NCBI RefSeq assembly: GCF_013408795.1
Contig: NZ_JACCCC010000001.1
Coordinates: 4,774,001-4,838,000 of the forward strand
DNA from: Spinactinospora alkalitolerans
GTDB taxonomy: Bacteria; Actinomycetota; Actinomycetes; Streptosporangiales; Streptosporangiaceae
DNA length: 64,000 bases
Direction: 5' to 3'
Below, one piece after another: positions 31,215 through 40,376 of this stretch (the stretch's first letter is position 1; the number at the start of each line of letters is the position of its first letter). Under the pieces are notes generated by a model. The model had not been told where the DNA came from. It saw only the letters and a program-made list of their open reading frames with translations, and searched no databases. The translations under genes were made by a program, and so were the position numbers.

Positions 31215-32438
31215 GTGTCTTCAACTCCTGTTCCTCCGCCCTACGCCAACAACGAAGCGCAGCAGCAGGCGCAGCCGGGGCCCTCGGAGCCCGGGGCCGT
31301 CTCCGGCGGGACCCGCGGCACCGGCCCGGCGCCCGCCTCCGACGGCGCCATGGCGGCGCCTCCCCGGCTCCCGGCCGGGTTCGACGCCCCGCCGTCGGCG
31401 CGGCCGGCATCCGCTCCGGACGCGCCGCCGCCCGCCCCTCAGGACCGTCCCGGCCCCGCGGCCGCGGGCGGCGACGACCGGCCCGCGCCCGGGCGGACCG
31501 AGGACCTCACACCGGACGCTCTGCTGCGCGAGGAGAAGACCCCGCCCGACGGAGGGTGGCGGCGCGCGGTGTTCGCCGTCACCGGCGGCCTGGTCAACCC
31601 CGGCGACTCAAAGGACGAGCTGCGCCGCAAGGAGCTGCTGGACCGGGTGCGCACACCCGTGAACGGCGGGCACCACCGCGTGGCCGTGCTGAGCCTCAAA
31701 GGCGGGGTCGGCAAGACCACCACGACCGTCGGGCTCGGCTCCGTCCTGGCCGAAGGGCGCGGCGACCGGGTCGTCGCCGTCGACGCCAACCCCGACCGCG
31801 GCACGCTCACCGAGCGGCTCCCCCGGGAGCTGCGCAGCGACCTGACAGTGCGCGACCTGCTGAACGACCAGGCCTCGCTGGGGCGCTACTCCGACGTGCG
31901 CGCCTACACCAGCCAGGCGATGTCGCGCCTGGAGTTCCTGGCCTCCGACGTCGACCCCGCCGTGAGCGAGGCGTTCAGCGACCGCGACTACCGCGACGTC
32001 GCCGCCGTCGTGGAGCGCTTCTACTCCGTCTGCATCACCGACTGCGGCACCGGCATGCTGCACGCCGCCATGAGCGCCATCCTGGCCCTGGCCGACCAGA
32101 TGGTGCTGGTCAGCCCGCCCTCGGTGGACGGATCGCGCAGCGCCTCGGCGACCCTGGACTGGCTGGAGGCGCACGACCACGGCCATCTCGCCAAGAACGC
32201 GGTCGTGGTGATCTCGCGCACCGGCAAGCGCAGCAGCATCGACCTCGACCGGTTGGAGAGCCACTTCGCCGACCGCTGCCGCAGCGTCGTGCGCATCCCC
32301 AACGACGACCACCTGGAGCAGGGCTCGGCCGTCGACATCGACCGGCTGCACCCGGCCACCCGCCGCGCCTACCTGGAGCTCGCCGCCGAGGTCGCCGGCG
32401 GCTTCGCCGTCCCCTCGCGCAATCCGCGGCTGGTCTGA
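31215..32438 (+). CDS. MinD/ParA-like ATPase with proline-rich N-terminus
   Basis: 407 aa from GTG 31215 (GTG 31125 possible). The first ~110 residues are Pro/Ala-rich and disordered. A linking 'WRRAVFAVTGGLVNPG' box precedes the ATPase: Walker A 'LKGGVGKTTTT', 'VAVDANPDRGTL', 'CITDCGTGMLHAAM', 'LVSPPSVDGSRSASATLDWL'. This is the family often found near actinobacterial type VII secretion genes, but none are here. TadZ/CpaE belongs to the same superfamily, and the flp-type palindromes upstream suggest a positioning or assembly role linked to the pilus regulon; that is inference. Confidence 0.85.
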   Translation: MSSTPVPPPYANNEAQQQAQPGPSEPGAVSGGTRGTGPAPASDGAMAAPPRLPAGFDAPPSARPASAPDAPPPAPQDRPGPAAAGGDDRPAPGRTEDLTPDALLREEKTPPDGGWRRAVFAVTGGLVNPGDSKDELRRKELLDRVRTPVNGGHHRVAVLSLKGGVGKTTTTVGLGSVLAEGRGDRVVAVDANPDRGTLTERLPRELRSDLTVRDLLNDQASLGRYSDVRAYTSQAMSRLEFLASDVDPAVSEAFSDRDYRDVAAVVERFYSVCITDCGTGMLHAAMSAILALADQMVLVSPPSVDGSRSASATLDWLEAHDHGHLAKNAVVVISRTGKRSSIDLDRLESHFADRCRSVVRIPNDDHLEQGSAVDIDRLHPATRRAYLELAAEVAGGFAVPSRNPRLV

Positions 32439-32444
32439 CCGGGT

Positions 32445-32548
32445 TTCGACCGCCGGGTGCGCGGGGCGGGGTGAACGCCCAAGGCGCGAACCAGCTGTGC
32501 CGTCGGCGCTACGCGCACTGCGACAGCCGCCCCCTGCACACCCGGTCG
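32445..32548 (+). repeat. ~105-120-bp non-coding repeat, copy 3
   Basis: Plus-strand copy starting TTTCGACCG six bp after the ParA-like stop, with GCGCGGGGCGGGGTG, CAGCTGTGCCGTCGGCGCTAC, GCGCACTGCGACAGCC (in pieces) and a C-run. It carries a stop codon where copies 1 and 2 stay open, arguing against coding. Confidence 0.7.
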
Positions 32549-32560
32549 CCGCATATCAAT

Positions 32561-32597
32561 GAGGGCCCGGGGCGAACACCGTTCGCCCCGGGCCCTC
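32561..32597. terminator. Strong bidirectional terminator
   Basis: A perfect 17-bp stem (32561-32577 with 32581-32597), 3-nt loop, followed by TTCTC. It separates the rightward ParA-like gene and the leftward peptide ABC operon. Confidence 0.88.
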
Positions 32598-32629
32598 TTC
32601 TCGGTCGCGGACCGGATTCAGCCGCCGGC

Positions 32630-34354
32630 CTACTCGGCCTGGTAGCCGATGTCCTCGTAGATGATCGAGGACATGCCGTTGGCGCCGAAGTTGGCCAGGT
32701 CGTCCTTGAGCGCCCAGATGCCGGTGCGCTGGAAGAACGGGATGCCCTGGGCGTTCTCCCACAGCAGCGTGTCGATCTCGTTGGCGATCTCGTAGTAGCG
32801 GTCGGGGTCGGTCTCCCTGAGCATCTCGTCGTACTTGTCGTTGATCTCAGGGGTGGAGGTGCGGCCCCGGTTGTTGCCCCAGTCGGGCTCGCCGTCCTCG
32901 GTCTCGCCGAACGGCCCGCCGTAGTTCTCGTAGCTCTCACCGGGGTAGGGCGTGGAGCCGACCTGCACGAACGAGGACAGGTCGAAGTTGCCGGTGTAGA
33001 TGTAGTCGGTGAAGAACCCGGTCGAGGGCACCGTGTTGATGGTGACCTCGATGCCGATCTCCTCCAGCATCTGCTGGGTGATCTCGGCCTCGTTCTGCGT
33101 GGTCTGCAGACCCGAGGGGACGACGTAGTCCAGGGTCAGCTGCTCGCCGTCCTTGGTCCGGTACTCCGCGCCCTCCTCCAGGGTCCAGCCGGCCTCGTCC
33201 AGCAGCTGGGCGGCCCGTTCGGTGTCGCGCTCGCCCCACTCACCGGCGTTGTCCTGGAAGGCCGGCTGGTTGGAGCGGACGAGGCGGTTCACGGCCGGGT
33301 CGCTGGGCCAGTCGACGCCCTCAAGGGACGCCTTGGCCAGTGCGGAGCGGTCCACGCCCAGCGTGACCGCGTGCCGGACGTCGAGGTCGGACAGCGGGCC
33401 GCTGCCGGCGTTGATCTCGATGTAGCGGTAGCCGTTGTCGATCGCGCGGGCGATGCGGGCGTCCTCGCGCTCCTGGGCGCGCTCGTAGGAGGGGGCGTCG
33501 TAGCCGACGTAGAAGGCGTCGATCTCCTCGTTGACGAACACGCCGGCCATCGCGTCGTTCTCGTAGGTGTGGAAGATGATGCTGTCCAGCTTGGCCGGCT
33601 CACCCCACCAGTCGTCGTCGCGGACGACCGTCACGCGCTGGGTGGTCTTGTCGAGGTTGTCGAGCTCGAACGGGCCGGCGGTGACGGGGATGTCCTCGAA
33701 GTAGCCCTCGTTGAACTCGTCGGGGTCCTCCATGTACTCCTTGGGGTACAGGACGTCGAAGAGGCCGGGCCACTCGCCGTAGGGCGTCTCGAAGGTGAAG
33801 ACCACCTCGTACTCGTCGGCGCCCTGCTCGACCTCTGAGATGTCGTCGTAGCCGTCCTTGGAGCCGCCGTGGCCGTAGTCGCCCTCGGCGCGCCCCGACA
33901 GCGCCTCGACCTGGGCCGCGTAGTCCTCCCAGGTGATCGGCTCGCCGTTGGACCACTCGGCCTCGGGGTTGAGCGTGAAGGTGACGGTCCCGCCGTCGTC
34001 GCTCACGCTGCTCTCGAGCACGTAGGGCTCATAGGGGGTCGGGTTGCCCTCGTCGTCGAAGTTGTGCGCGCGCGGCATCACCGACTGCAGGATGTCGACG
34101 TTGACGGCCAGGTTGCCGTCGGTGTGGAAGAGCTGGTACTGGGTGATCCAGGTGGACTCCGCCCAGTTGAGCGTGCCGCCGTCCTGCAGCGAGTCGCGCT
34201 CCTGCGGGTTGGTGTCGCTGTTGGCGATGTCGGCGAGGGTGGGGGTGTCGCCGCCCTCGTCGTCACCGCCACCGCCGCCGCCGCTGCAGGCGCCGGCGAA
34301 CAGCGCCAACGCCATGACCGGCGCGGCCAGCGCCGCGGACCGTCGGATTCGCAT
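32630..34354 (-). CDS. Oligopeptide/dipeptide ABC transporter substrate-binding lipoprotein
   Basis: 574 aa from ATG 34354, with GAGGAGG upstream. Lipobox 'LFAGAC' (Cys23) then a Gly run. SBP family 5 features: 'GGTLNWAE', 'VTFTLNPEAEWSNGEPITWEDY' (in pieces), 'VTAGPFELDNLD', 'DLDVRHAVTLGVDRSALAK', 'AAQLLDEAGW'. It captures peptides outside the membrane for the permeases encoded upstream. Last gene of the leftward operon dppB-dppC-dppDF-dppA, ending at the 32561 terminator. Confidence 0.93.
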   Translation of the reverse strand: MRIRRSAALAAPVMALALFAGACSGGGGGGDDEGGDTPTLADIANSDTNPQERDSLQDGGTLNWAESTWITQYQLFHTDGNLAVNVDILQSVMPRAHNFDDEGNPTPYEPYVLESSVSDDGGTVTFTLNPEAEWSNGEPITWEDYAAQVEALSGRAEGDYGHGGSKDGYDDISEVEQGADEYEVVFTFETPYGEWPGLFDVLYPKEYMEDPDEFNEGYFEDIPVTAGPFELDNLDKTTQRVTVVRDDDWWGEPAKLDSIIFHTYENDAMAGVFVNEEIDAFYVGYDAPSYERAQEREDARIARAIDNGYRYIEINAGSGPLSDLDVRHAVTLGVDRSALAKASLEGVDWPSDPAVNRLVRSNQPAFQDNAGEWGERDTERAAQLLDEAGWTLEEGAEYRTKDGEQLTLDYVVPSGLQTTQNEAEITQQMLEEIGIEVTINTVPSTGFFTDYIYTGNFDLSSFVQVGSTPYPGESYENYGGPFGETEDGEPDWGNNRGRTSTPEINDKYDEMLRETDPDRYYEIANEIDTLLWENAQGIPFFQRTGIWALKDDLANFGANGMSSIIYEDIGYQAE

Positions 34355-34410
34355 GGATTTCCTCCTCGGGGGGGTGGACCAGCCTGTGCGGGCACGGCTG
34401 GGCGCGGGGG

Positions 34411-36639
34411 TCAGACGACGGCACGCTTCTCCGCGTAGTGGCACGCGGCGGTGTGGTCGTCTCCGTTCAGGGGCTGCAGGTCGGGTTCCTCGGCCAGGCA
34501 GCGCTGCCGGTCGGTCTCGGAGAGGGTCTTGAACTTCTGGCAGCGGGTCCGGAAGCTGCACCCCGAAGGCGGAGCGGCCGGGCTGGGCAGGTCGCCTTCC
34601 AGCACGATGTGGGTCCGGCCGCGCTCCTTCTCCGGGTCGGGCACCGGGATGGCCGACAGCAGCGCCTGGGTGTAGGGATGCGCGGGTTCGGCGTAGATGG
34701 AGGCGACGTCGCCCAGCTCCACGATCTTGCCGAGGTACATGACGGCCACCCGGTCGGCGATGTGCCTGACCACCGACAGGTCGTGCGCGACGAACAGGTA
34801 GGCCAGGCCCAGCCGCGCCTGGAGTTCCTCCAGCAGGTTGATGATGCCGGCCTGGATGGAGACGTCGAGCGCCGAGACCGGTTCGTCCAGGACGAGGAGC
34901 TTGGGCTCCAGCGCGAGGGCCCGGGCGATGCCGATGCGCTGGCGCTGGCCGCCGGAGAACTCCTGGGGGTAGCGGGAGGCGTGGCCGACGTCGAGGCCGA
35001 CCAGGTCCAGCAGCTCCCTGACCCTGGCGTTGAGCGCCTTCCTGGCGAACCCGTGCGTGCGCAGCGGCTCGGCGATGATCTCGAACACCGGCATGCGCGG
35101 GTCCAGCGACGACATCGGGTCCTGGAAGACGACCTGGACGTCGCGCCGCAGCCCGAAGCGCTCGCGCGCCGAGAGCCGGCCCGACTCCTTGCCCAGCACC
35201 ACGACGCGGCCGCGCGCCGGTTTGTCGAGGCTGAGAATCTCCATCAGCGTGCTGGACTTGCCGCAGCCGGACTCCCCCACCAGGCCCAGCGTCTCGCGTT
35301 CGCGGATGTCGAAGGAGATGCCGTCCACGGCGTAGACGGTGCCGACGCGGCGCTTGAAGACCGATCCCTTCATCAGCGGGTGGTGCTTGATGAGGTCGTC
35401 GACCTCCAGGACCGTCTCGCGCTCGGCCCGCGGCGCCCGGGCCGCGGCGTCGGCGGGGATCTCGGGCAGCGGGTAGATGTCGGTGGCGGTCCAGGCGTTG
35501 GTCTCGATCTCGCCGGAGCGGATGCAGGCCACGCGCTGCACCGCGGGATCGGTGTCGCCATCGTCGGAGGCGGGCGCGGCGCCCTGGGCGTCCGCGCCGA
35601 CGGACCGGGCCTCGTGGGCCGCGGCGATCTCCTCGCGGGAGGGCTGGGCGCCGATGGACAGCAGCCGCGGCTCCTCCAGCTCGCACTCGGGGACCGCGAT
35701 GGGGCAGCGGGGGGCGAACGGGCAGCCGGGCGGCAGCGCCGACAGCGACGGCGGGTTGCCCTTGATCGGCACCAGCGCCGTCTTCTCCTCCAGGTCCAGC
35801 CGCGGGATCGCGCCGAGCAGGCCCATGGTGTAGGGCATGCGGGTGCGGTGGTAGACGTCGTCGACGGCGCCGATCTCCACCGGGCGCCCGGCGTACATGA
35901 CCAGGACCCGGTCGACGAAGCCGGCGACGACGCCGAGGTCGTGGGTGATCATGACGATGGCGGCGCCGGTCTCGCGCTGCGCGGTCTTGAGCAGCTCCAG
36001 CACCTGGGCCTGGATGGTGACGTCGAGCGCGGTGGTGGGCTCGTCGCAGATGATGACGTCGGGGTCGTTGGCCATCGCCATCGCGACCATCACGCGCTGG
36101 CGCATCCCGCCGGAGAACTCGTGCGGAAACGCCCTGACCCGCTGTTCGGCGTTGGGGATGCCGACCAGTTCGAGCAGTTCCACGGCCCGCCGCACGGCCT
36201 TGGCCTTGGAGATCGACTCGTCGTGCACCCGTACGGCCTCGGCGAGCTGGTCGCCGACGGTGTAGACGGGGGTCAGCGCCGACAGCGGGTCCTGGAAGAC
36301 CATCGAGATGACCTTGCCGCGGATCCGCGACATCTGCCGGTCGTCCAGGTCGAGCATCTCCCTGCCGTGCAGCCTGACCGAGCCGCCGACCCGGGCGTAG
36401 TCGGGCAGCAGCCCCATGGCGGCGAGAGAGGAGACGGACTTGCCGGAGCCGGACTCTCCGACGATGCCGAGCACCTCACCGCGTTTGAGGCTGTAGCTGA
36501 CGCCGCGGACCGCCCTGACGTCGGGGGCCTTGTTGACGCCGGGGAAGGTGACGTGCAGGTCGGTGACTTCGAGGACGGGGGCGTCATCGGGCCACTGTTC
36601 GCTCACGGAGGTCTCTGTTCTCGTCGCGGTTGCGGTCAT
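34411..36639 (-). CDS. Peptide ABC transporter ATP-binding protein, two ATPases fused (DppD-DppF type)
   Basis: 742 aa from ATG 36639. Two complete ATPase domains: first with Walker A 'GESGSGKS', signature 'FSGGMRQR', Walker B 'VIICDEPT', ending in the oligopeptide C-terminal box with Cys residues ('[11 protein letters not shown]'); second with 'GESGCGKS', 'FSGGQRQR', 'LLVLDEPV' and its own 'GCSFRTRC' box. An acidic/Ala linker of ~80 residues joins them. Most peptide transporters use two separate ATPases; here one polypeptide supplies both. It powers import through the DppB/DppC pair. Confidence 0.93.
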   Translation of the reverse strand: MTATATRTETSVSEQWPDDAPVLEVTDLHVTFPGVNKAPDVRAVRGVSYSLKRGEVLGIVGESGSGKSVSSLAAMGLLPDYARVGGSVRLHGREMLDLDDRQMSRIRGKVISMVFQDPLSALTPVYTVGDQLAEAVRVHDESISKAKAVRRAVELLELVGIPNAEQRVRAFPHEFSGGMRQRVMVAMAMANDPDVIICDEPTTALDVTIQAQVLELLKTAQRETGAAIVMITHDLGVVAGFVDRVLVMYAGRPVEIGAVDDVYHRTRMPYTMGLLGAIPRLDLEEKTALVPIKGNPPSLSALPPGCPFAPRCPIAVPECELEEPRLLSIGAQPSREEIAAAHEARSVGADAQGAAPASDDGDTDPAVQRVACIRSGEIETNAWTATDIYPLPEIPADAAARAPRAERETVLEVDDLIKHHPLMKGSVFKRRVGTVYAVDGISFDIRERETLGLVGESGCGKSSTLMEILSLDKPARGRVVVLGKESGRLSARERFGLRRDVQVVFQDPMSSLDPRMPVFEIIAEPLRTHGFARKALNARVRELLDLVGLDVGHASRYPQEFSGGQRQRIGIARALALEPKLLVLDEPVSALDVSIQAGIINLLEELQARLGLAYLFVAHDLSVVRHIADRVAVMYLGKIVELGDVASIYAEPAHPYTQALLSAIPVPDPEKERGRTHIVLEGDLPSPAAPPSGCSFRTRCQKFKTLSETDRQRCLAEEPDLQPLNGDDHTAACHYAEKRAVV

Positions 36640-36652
36640 AGCTGCTGCCCTC

Positions 36653-37579
36653 TCACGCCCGGCGCGACTTCGACTGCGGGTCGAGGGCGTCGCGCAGCCC
36701 TTCGCCGATCAGGTTGACGGCCAGCACGAGGATGATGAGCAGACCGGTGCAGAAGACGAACGTCCAGGGGTGGGTGACGGCCTGGCGGGCGCCCAGCGCG
36801 ATCAGCGACCCCAGGGAGACGTCGGGCGGCTGGACGCCGAAACCGAAGTAGGACAGGCTCGTCTCGGCGATGATCGCGGTGCTGACGTTGATGGTGGCGT
36901 CGACGATCAGCAGCGAGGACATGTTCGGGATGATGTGCCGGAAGATGATCTTCCAGGCCGGCACGCCCATGTAGCGGGCGGCCAGCACGTACTCGCGCTC
37001 CTTGAGCGAGATCGTCATGCCGCGGATCATCTTGGCGGTGATCATCCACATGAACGCGGCGAGCAGCAGCACGAAGATCAGCCAGCCGCTGCCCCGGATC
37101 GCCGGGTAGAGGATCGCCAGGATCAGAAAGCTCGGCAGCACCAGGGCGAGGTCGGTGACCCACATCATCGCCTTGTCGGTGGGGCCGAGGAAGTAGCCGG
37201 CGAACGCGCCCACGACCGCGGCCACCACGGTGGTGATGACCGCGACGAGCAGGCCGATGATGATCGACTTCTGCAGGCCCACCATGGTGAGGATGTAGAT
37301 GTCGCGGCCGGTGTTGTCGGTGCCGAACCAGTGCTCCGGCGAGGGCGGCTGCAGGAAGTTGGCGTAGTCGCGCTCCTCGAAGCCCCACTGCGCGAACAGC
37401 GGCCCGACCCAGGCGGCGAGCATCAGCAGCACCAGCACGGCGATGCCGGCGATGACGCGGCGTTGGCGCAGCGTCGTCCGCAGGACCGAGGACCAGCGGC
37501 CGGGGATCCGGACCTCGTCGTCGCCGCCCTCGTGGCCGCTCTCGGTCTCGATGACCGCGCGTTCGGCGGACATGCTCAT
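36653..37579 (-). CDS. Peptide ABC transporter permease (DppC type)
   Basis: 308 aa from ATG 37579. N-terminal helix '[21 protein letters not shown]', the '[13 protein letters not shown]' box of DppC/OppC proteins, then five further helices with the EAA-like '[24 protein letters not shown]' loop. One of two permease subunits; lies 13 bp before the ATPase gene. Confidence 0.93.
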   Translation of the reverse strand: MSMSAERAVIETESGHEGGDDEVRIPGRWSSVLRTTLRQRRVIAGIAVLVLLMLAAWVGPLFAQWGFEERDYANFLQPPSPEHWFGTDNTGRDIYILTMVGLQKSIIIGLLVAVITTVVAAVVGAFAGYFLGPTDKAMMWVTDLALVLPSFLILAILYPAIRGSGWLIFVLLLAAFMWMITAKMIRGMTISLKEREYVLAARYMGVPAWKIIFRHIIPNMSSLLIVDATINVSTAIIAETSLSYFGFGVQPPDVSLGSLIALGARQAVTHPWTFVFCTGLLIILVLAVNLIGEGLRDALDPQSKSRRA

Positions 37580-37655
37580 GGCGTTCTCTCCAGCGGAGTG
37601 CAGGCGGTGGGGCGGCGGACGGGCGTGCCGCGCCGGGCGGCGGTCGTGCGCGTCA

Positions 37656-38639
37656 TCAGCTCACCCTTACCCGCGGGTCGAGCCAGGCGTAGAGGATGTC
37701 GGAGAAGAAGGACGCCGCCATCACGCACACGGCCATGAAGCAGGAGACCGCGGCGACGGCGTTGACGTCGTTGGTGACGATGGAGTCGATGACCCAGGAC
37801 CCCATGCCCTTCCAGCCGTAGATCTTCTCCGTGAACGTGGTGCCGGCCAGCATGATGCCGAACACGAAGGTGAAGTAGGTGACCGTGGGGATGAGCGCGG
37901 TGCGCAGGGCGTGTTTGAACAGGGCTTTGCGGCGGGTGAGCCCCTTGGCCATGGCGGTGCGCACGAAGTCGGAGCCGATCACGTCCAGCATCATGTTGCG
38001 CTGGTAGCGGCTGAACGCCGCGAACTGGCCGATGGCCAGCGCGAGGGTGGGCAGGATCGCGTGCTGGATCCGGTTGCCTAAGTGTCCCCAGAATCCGGCG
38101 TCCAGCCCTGTCGTGTACTCACCGGCGTACTGGAAGATCTGCACGCCGGTGGCCTCGTTGATCGCCACCGCGATCACCTGCAGCGAGATGGCGATCACCA
38201 CGGCCGGCACCGACAGCACGAAGAACGCCGCGCCCGTGGAGGTCCTGTCGAACAGCCTGTACTGCCTGACCGCCCCGTAGGCGCCGATGAGGACGCCGGA
38301 GGTGGCGCCGATGATGGTGCCGAAGAAGATCAGCCGCAGCGAGACGCCGACGCGGCGCCCCATCTCCTCGTTGATCGAGCTCCCGGTGACGCCCTTGCCG
38401 AAGTCGCCCGTCGCGACGTCGGTGATCCAGTGCGCGTAGCGCTCGGCCAGCGGGGTCTTGTCGTTGAGGTTCAGTTCGTCGAGGCGGGCGTCGATCTGCT
38501 CCTCGCTGGGGCGGGGCTGCATCTCGGCGTAGTTGGCGCGCGGGCTGAGCGTGGAGGCCGCCAGAAGATAGGCGAACGTGGTCGCCAGAAAGATCAGGAC
38601 GACATAGTTCACCAATCGCCTGACCAGGAATTTCCCCAA
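37656..38639 (-). CDS. Peptide ABC transporter permease (DppB type)
   Basis: 327 aa from TTG 38639, chosen because GGGAGG lies 7 nt upstream; an ATG at 38723 opens the same frame but adds a hydrophilic extension. First helix 'LVNYVVLIFLATTFAYLLAAS', a long extracytoplasmic loop, then five helices with the EAA-like 'DFVRTAMAKGLTRRKALFKHALRTALIP' loop (in pieces). First gene of the leftward peptide transporter operon. Confidence 0.92.
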   Translation of the reverse strand: MGKFLVRRLVNYVVLIFLATTFAYLLAASTLSPRANYAEMQPRPSEEQIDARLDELNLNDKTPLAERYAHWITDVATGDFGKGVTGSSINEEMGRRVGVSLRLIFFGTIIGATSGVLIGAYGAVRQYRLFDRTSTGAAFFVLSVPAVVIAISLQVIAVAINEATGVQIFQYAGEYTTGLDAGFWGHLGNRIQHAILPTLALAIGQFAAFSRYQRNMMLDVIGSDFVRTAMAKGLTRRKALFKHALRTALIPTVTYFTFVFGIMLAGTTFTEKIYGWKGMGSWVIDSIVTNDVNAVAAVSCFMAVCVMAASFFSDILYAWLDPRVRVS

Positions 38640-39463
38640 TTGGGGCCTCCCACCTCGTGCCTGCGCGGCGTTCGAATGGCTGCGGTGGTCGGTGGAGAGG
38701 CCCACACGGACGGCGTGACGCACTCATGTCACCAAGAGTGATCGCCTCGCGCCGACGTGGAGGGTCGCCCCATGCGACAACCGAAACGCGTTCCAGTTCG
38801 GCTCACGGTCAGCGGCCGAATGACCACGAGTGTGCGTTACGGGCGGACACCGGCCGGTTACTGCGATATCAAGAAAGCGTCACGAGGACCGCATCGCGGC
38901 GGCGCGGGACGAATTCTGCGGAGAAGATTAGCCGCTTCGATACAACGCGTAACGCCTCCACCCCGAAGATCAACGGAACGTACAACGAGACGCGGCGGCG
39001 GGTTGCGCCGCGTCTCATCATGTGGTCGGTTCGAGACCTCGGTCACCGCGCCCGGCGACGCCCCGAATGTCGCGCCCGTCGCAGATGCCCCGGTGGGCGC
39101 CGCCGCCTCCCGTCCGGGCCGTGACGGTGTGTGGCCGACCCGCCGGGCTCGAGCCGGCCGGGTCCCGCGCAGGTCCGGTAACCGGTTCACTCCTTACCCG
39201 GAACCGGCCGCGCCGAAGACGATGCGTCGGACGCGTTTTTCGCGTCGTCGCCGTCTCCCGATGCTGACGGACGGGCCGACCGCACCTGCGCGGCGCTCTC
39301 GCCACACGGCCGCAGGGCACAGCCGCGGCCTCTCTCGCGAGCACGCGCTGAGACGGCCCCGCTTCCGGCGCCGCCACCGGGCCACCGTCCGACGCCGCCA
39401 CCACCGGCGCCGCGCAGGAGGCCGCGAACCTCCCACCCATGACGCACCGCCAGCCCGGTGCAC
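38640..39463. other. 820-bp intergenic region with one hairpin
   Basis: Contains the promoter side of the peptide operon and an 11-bp hairpin (38987-38997 with 39006-39016, 8-nt loop) that could end a transcript from either side. Frames in it are Arg/Pro/Ala-rich shadows without ribosome sites. The part 39020-39440 is rich in CGCC repeats; I see no gene. Confidence 0.45.
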
Positions 39464-40273
39464 TCAGCGAGCAGCCCCGACCAGCAAGGATAGCGAATTG
39501 CCAGTGGAGTACTGGCTCACCCGCTCCGCCAGGAAGTCCTCCCAGGTCCGCTTACCCGCGGCGGCCCCGTCGAGGGACAGATTCTCGCCGGCCCGGTAGG
39601 CGCGGCCGGCCTTTCCCGGCATCCGGATCGGCATCGTCAACCGGTGCTTGCCGCGCGCCCGCAGGTATCCGCGGATCAGATCGGCCATTCCGTACACCTT
39701 CGGCCCGGCCAGATCTGGCACCAGGCCGGCCGGCCTGCCGAGCGCCAGTTCCACCAGCCGGGCCGCCACCTCGCCGGAATCGACCGGCTGGAACCGGAGT
39801 CCGCCCGGGACCGGGACCACCGGCAGCTTCGCCATCGCCTGCATCACGGTCAGGACCAGGTCATGGAACTGGGCGGCCCGCAGCGTCGTCCACGGCAGGC
39901 CGGAGTCGGCCACGGCCCGCTCCGCACCCAGCTTGTTCCTGAAGTAGCCCAGCGGGACCCGGTCCGCCCCGATGACCGAGATGTAGACCAGGTGCCGCAC
40001 ACCGGCTCGCGACGCCGCCCGCACCAGGTTCCGGGTCGCCTCGTCGTCGCCCTTGGGGCCGCCCGCGAGGTGCACGATGATCTCGGCTCCGTCCACCGCG
40101 GGCCCGATCCCCTCGCCCTTGAGCAGGTCACCGGTCACGTACTCGATGCCGTCCCCGGGCTCGTGGCCGCGCCGGCTGAGCACCCGCACTTCGCAGCCGG
40201 CATCCCGCAGGAGCGGCGCGACGAGGCGCCCGAGCGTGCCCGTGCCGCCGGTGAGCAGGATGGGTGATGTCAT
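39464..40273 (-). CDS. NmrA-like NAD(P)-binding protein
   Basis: 269 aa from ATG 40273. N-terminal Rossmann motif 'LLTGGTGTLGRLV', 'VTGDL', 'HLAGGPKGDDEATRNLVRAA' and 'YISVIGAD' are those of atypical short-chain dehydrogenases (NmrA/epimerase type), which lack the usual catalytic YxxxK. It is divergent from an ECF41-type sigma factor; ECF41 genes are typically paired with a carboxymuconolactone decarboxylase, oxidoreductase or epimerase gene, so this is the likely partner. Substrate unknown. Confidence 0.88.
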   Translation of the reverse strand: MTSPILLTGGTGTLGRLVAPLLRDAGCEVRVLSRRGHEPGDGIEYVTGDLLKGEGIGPAVDGAEIIVHLAGGPKGDDEATRNLVRAASRAGVRHLVYISVIGADRVPLGYFRNKLGAERAVADSGLPWTTLRAAQFHDLVLTVMQAMAKLPVVPVPGGLRFQPVDSGEVAARLVELALGRPAGLVPDLAGPKVYGMADLIRGYLRARGKHRLTMPIRMPGKAGRAYRAGENLSLDGAAAGKRTWEDFLAERVSQYSTGNSLSLLVGAAR

Positions 40274-40311
40274 GGCTTCTCCAAACTCGTCGGTCCGGGA
40301 GTCGGCCTCCC

Positions 40312-40338
40312 GGTCACATCAGCCGGATTTCGCGGGTC
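40312..40338 (+). promoter_or_regulatory. Candidate ECF41-type promoter
   Basis: GGTCACA (40312-40318) and GGTC (40335-40338) separated by 16 nt, close to the TGTCACA-N16-CGTC pattern I recall for ECF41 autoregulated promoters. It would drive the sigma-factor gene at 40377. Confidence 0.4.
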
Positions 40339-40376
40339 TACCGCTATGACCCCCTGCGAGGAAGGAACGTGACACG

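Noticed and set aside
38757-39599. 280-codon rightward ORF in the 38.6-39.5 kb gap
   Set aside because: Arg/Pro/Thr-rich, no ribosome site, overlaps the end of the NmrA-like gene on the opposite strand; no family pattern.
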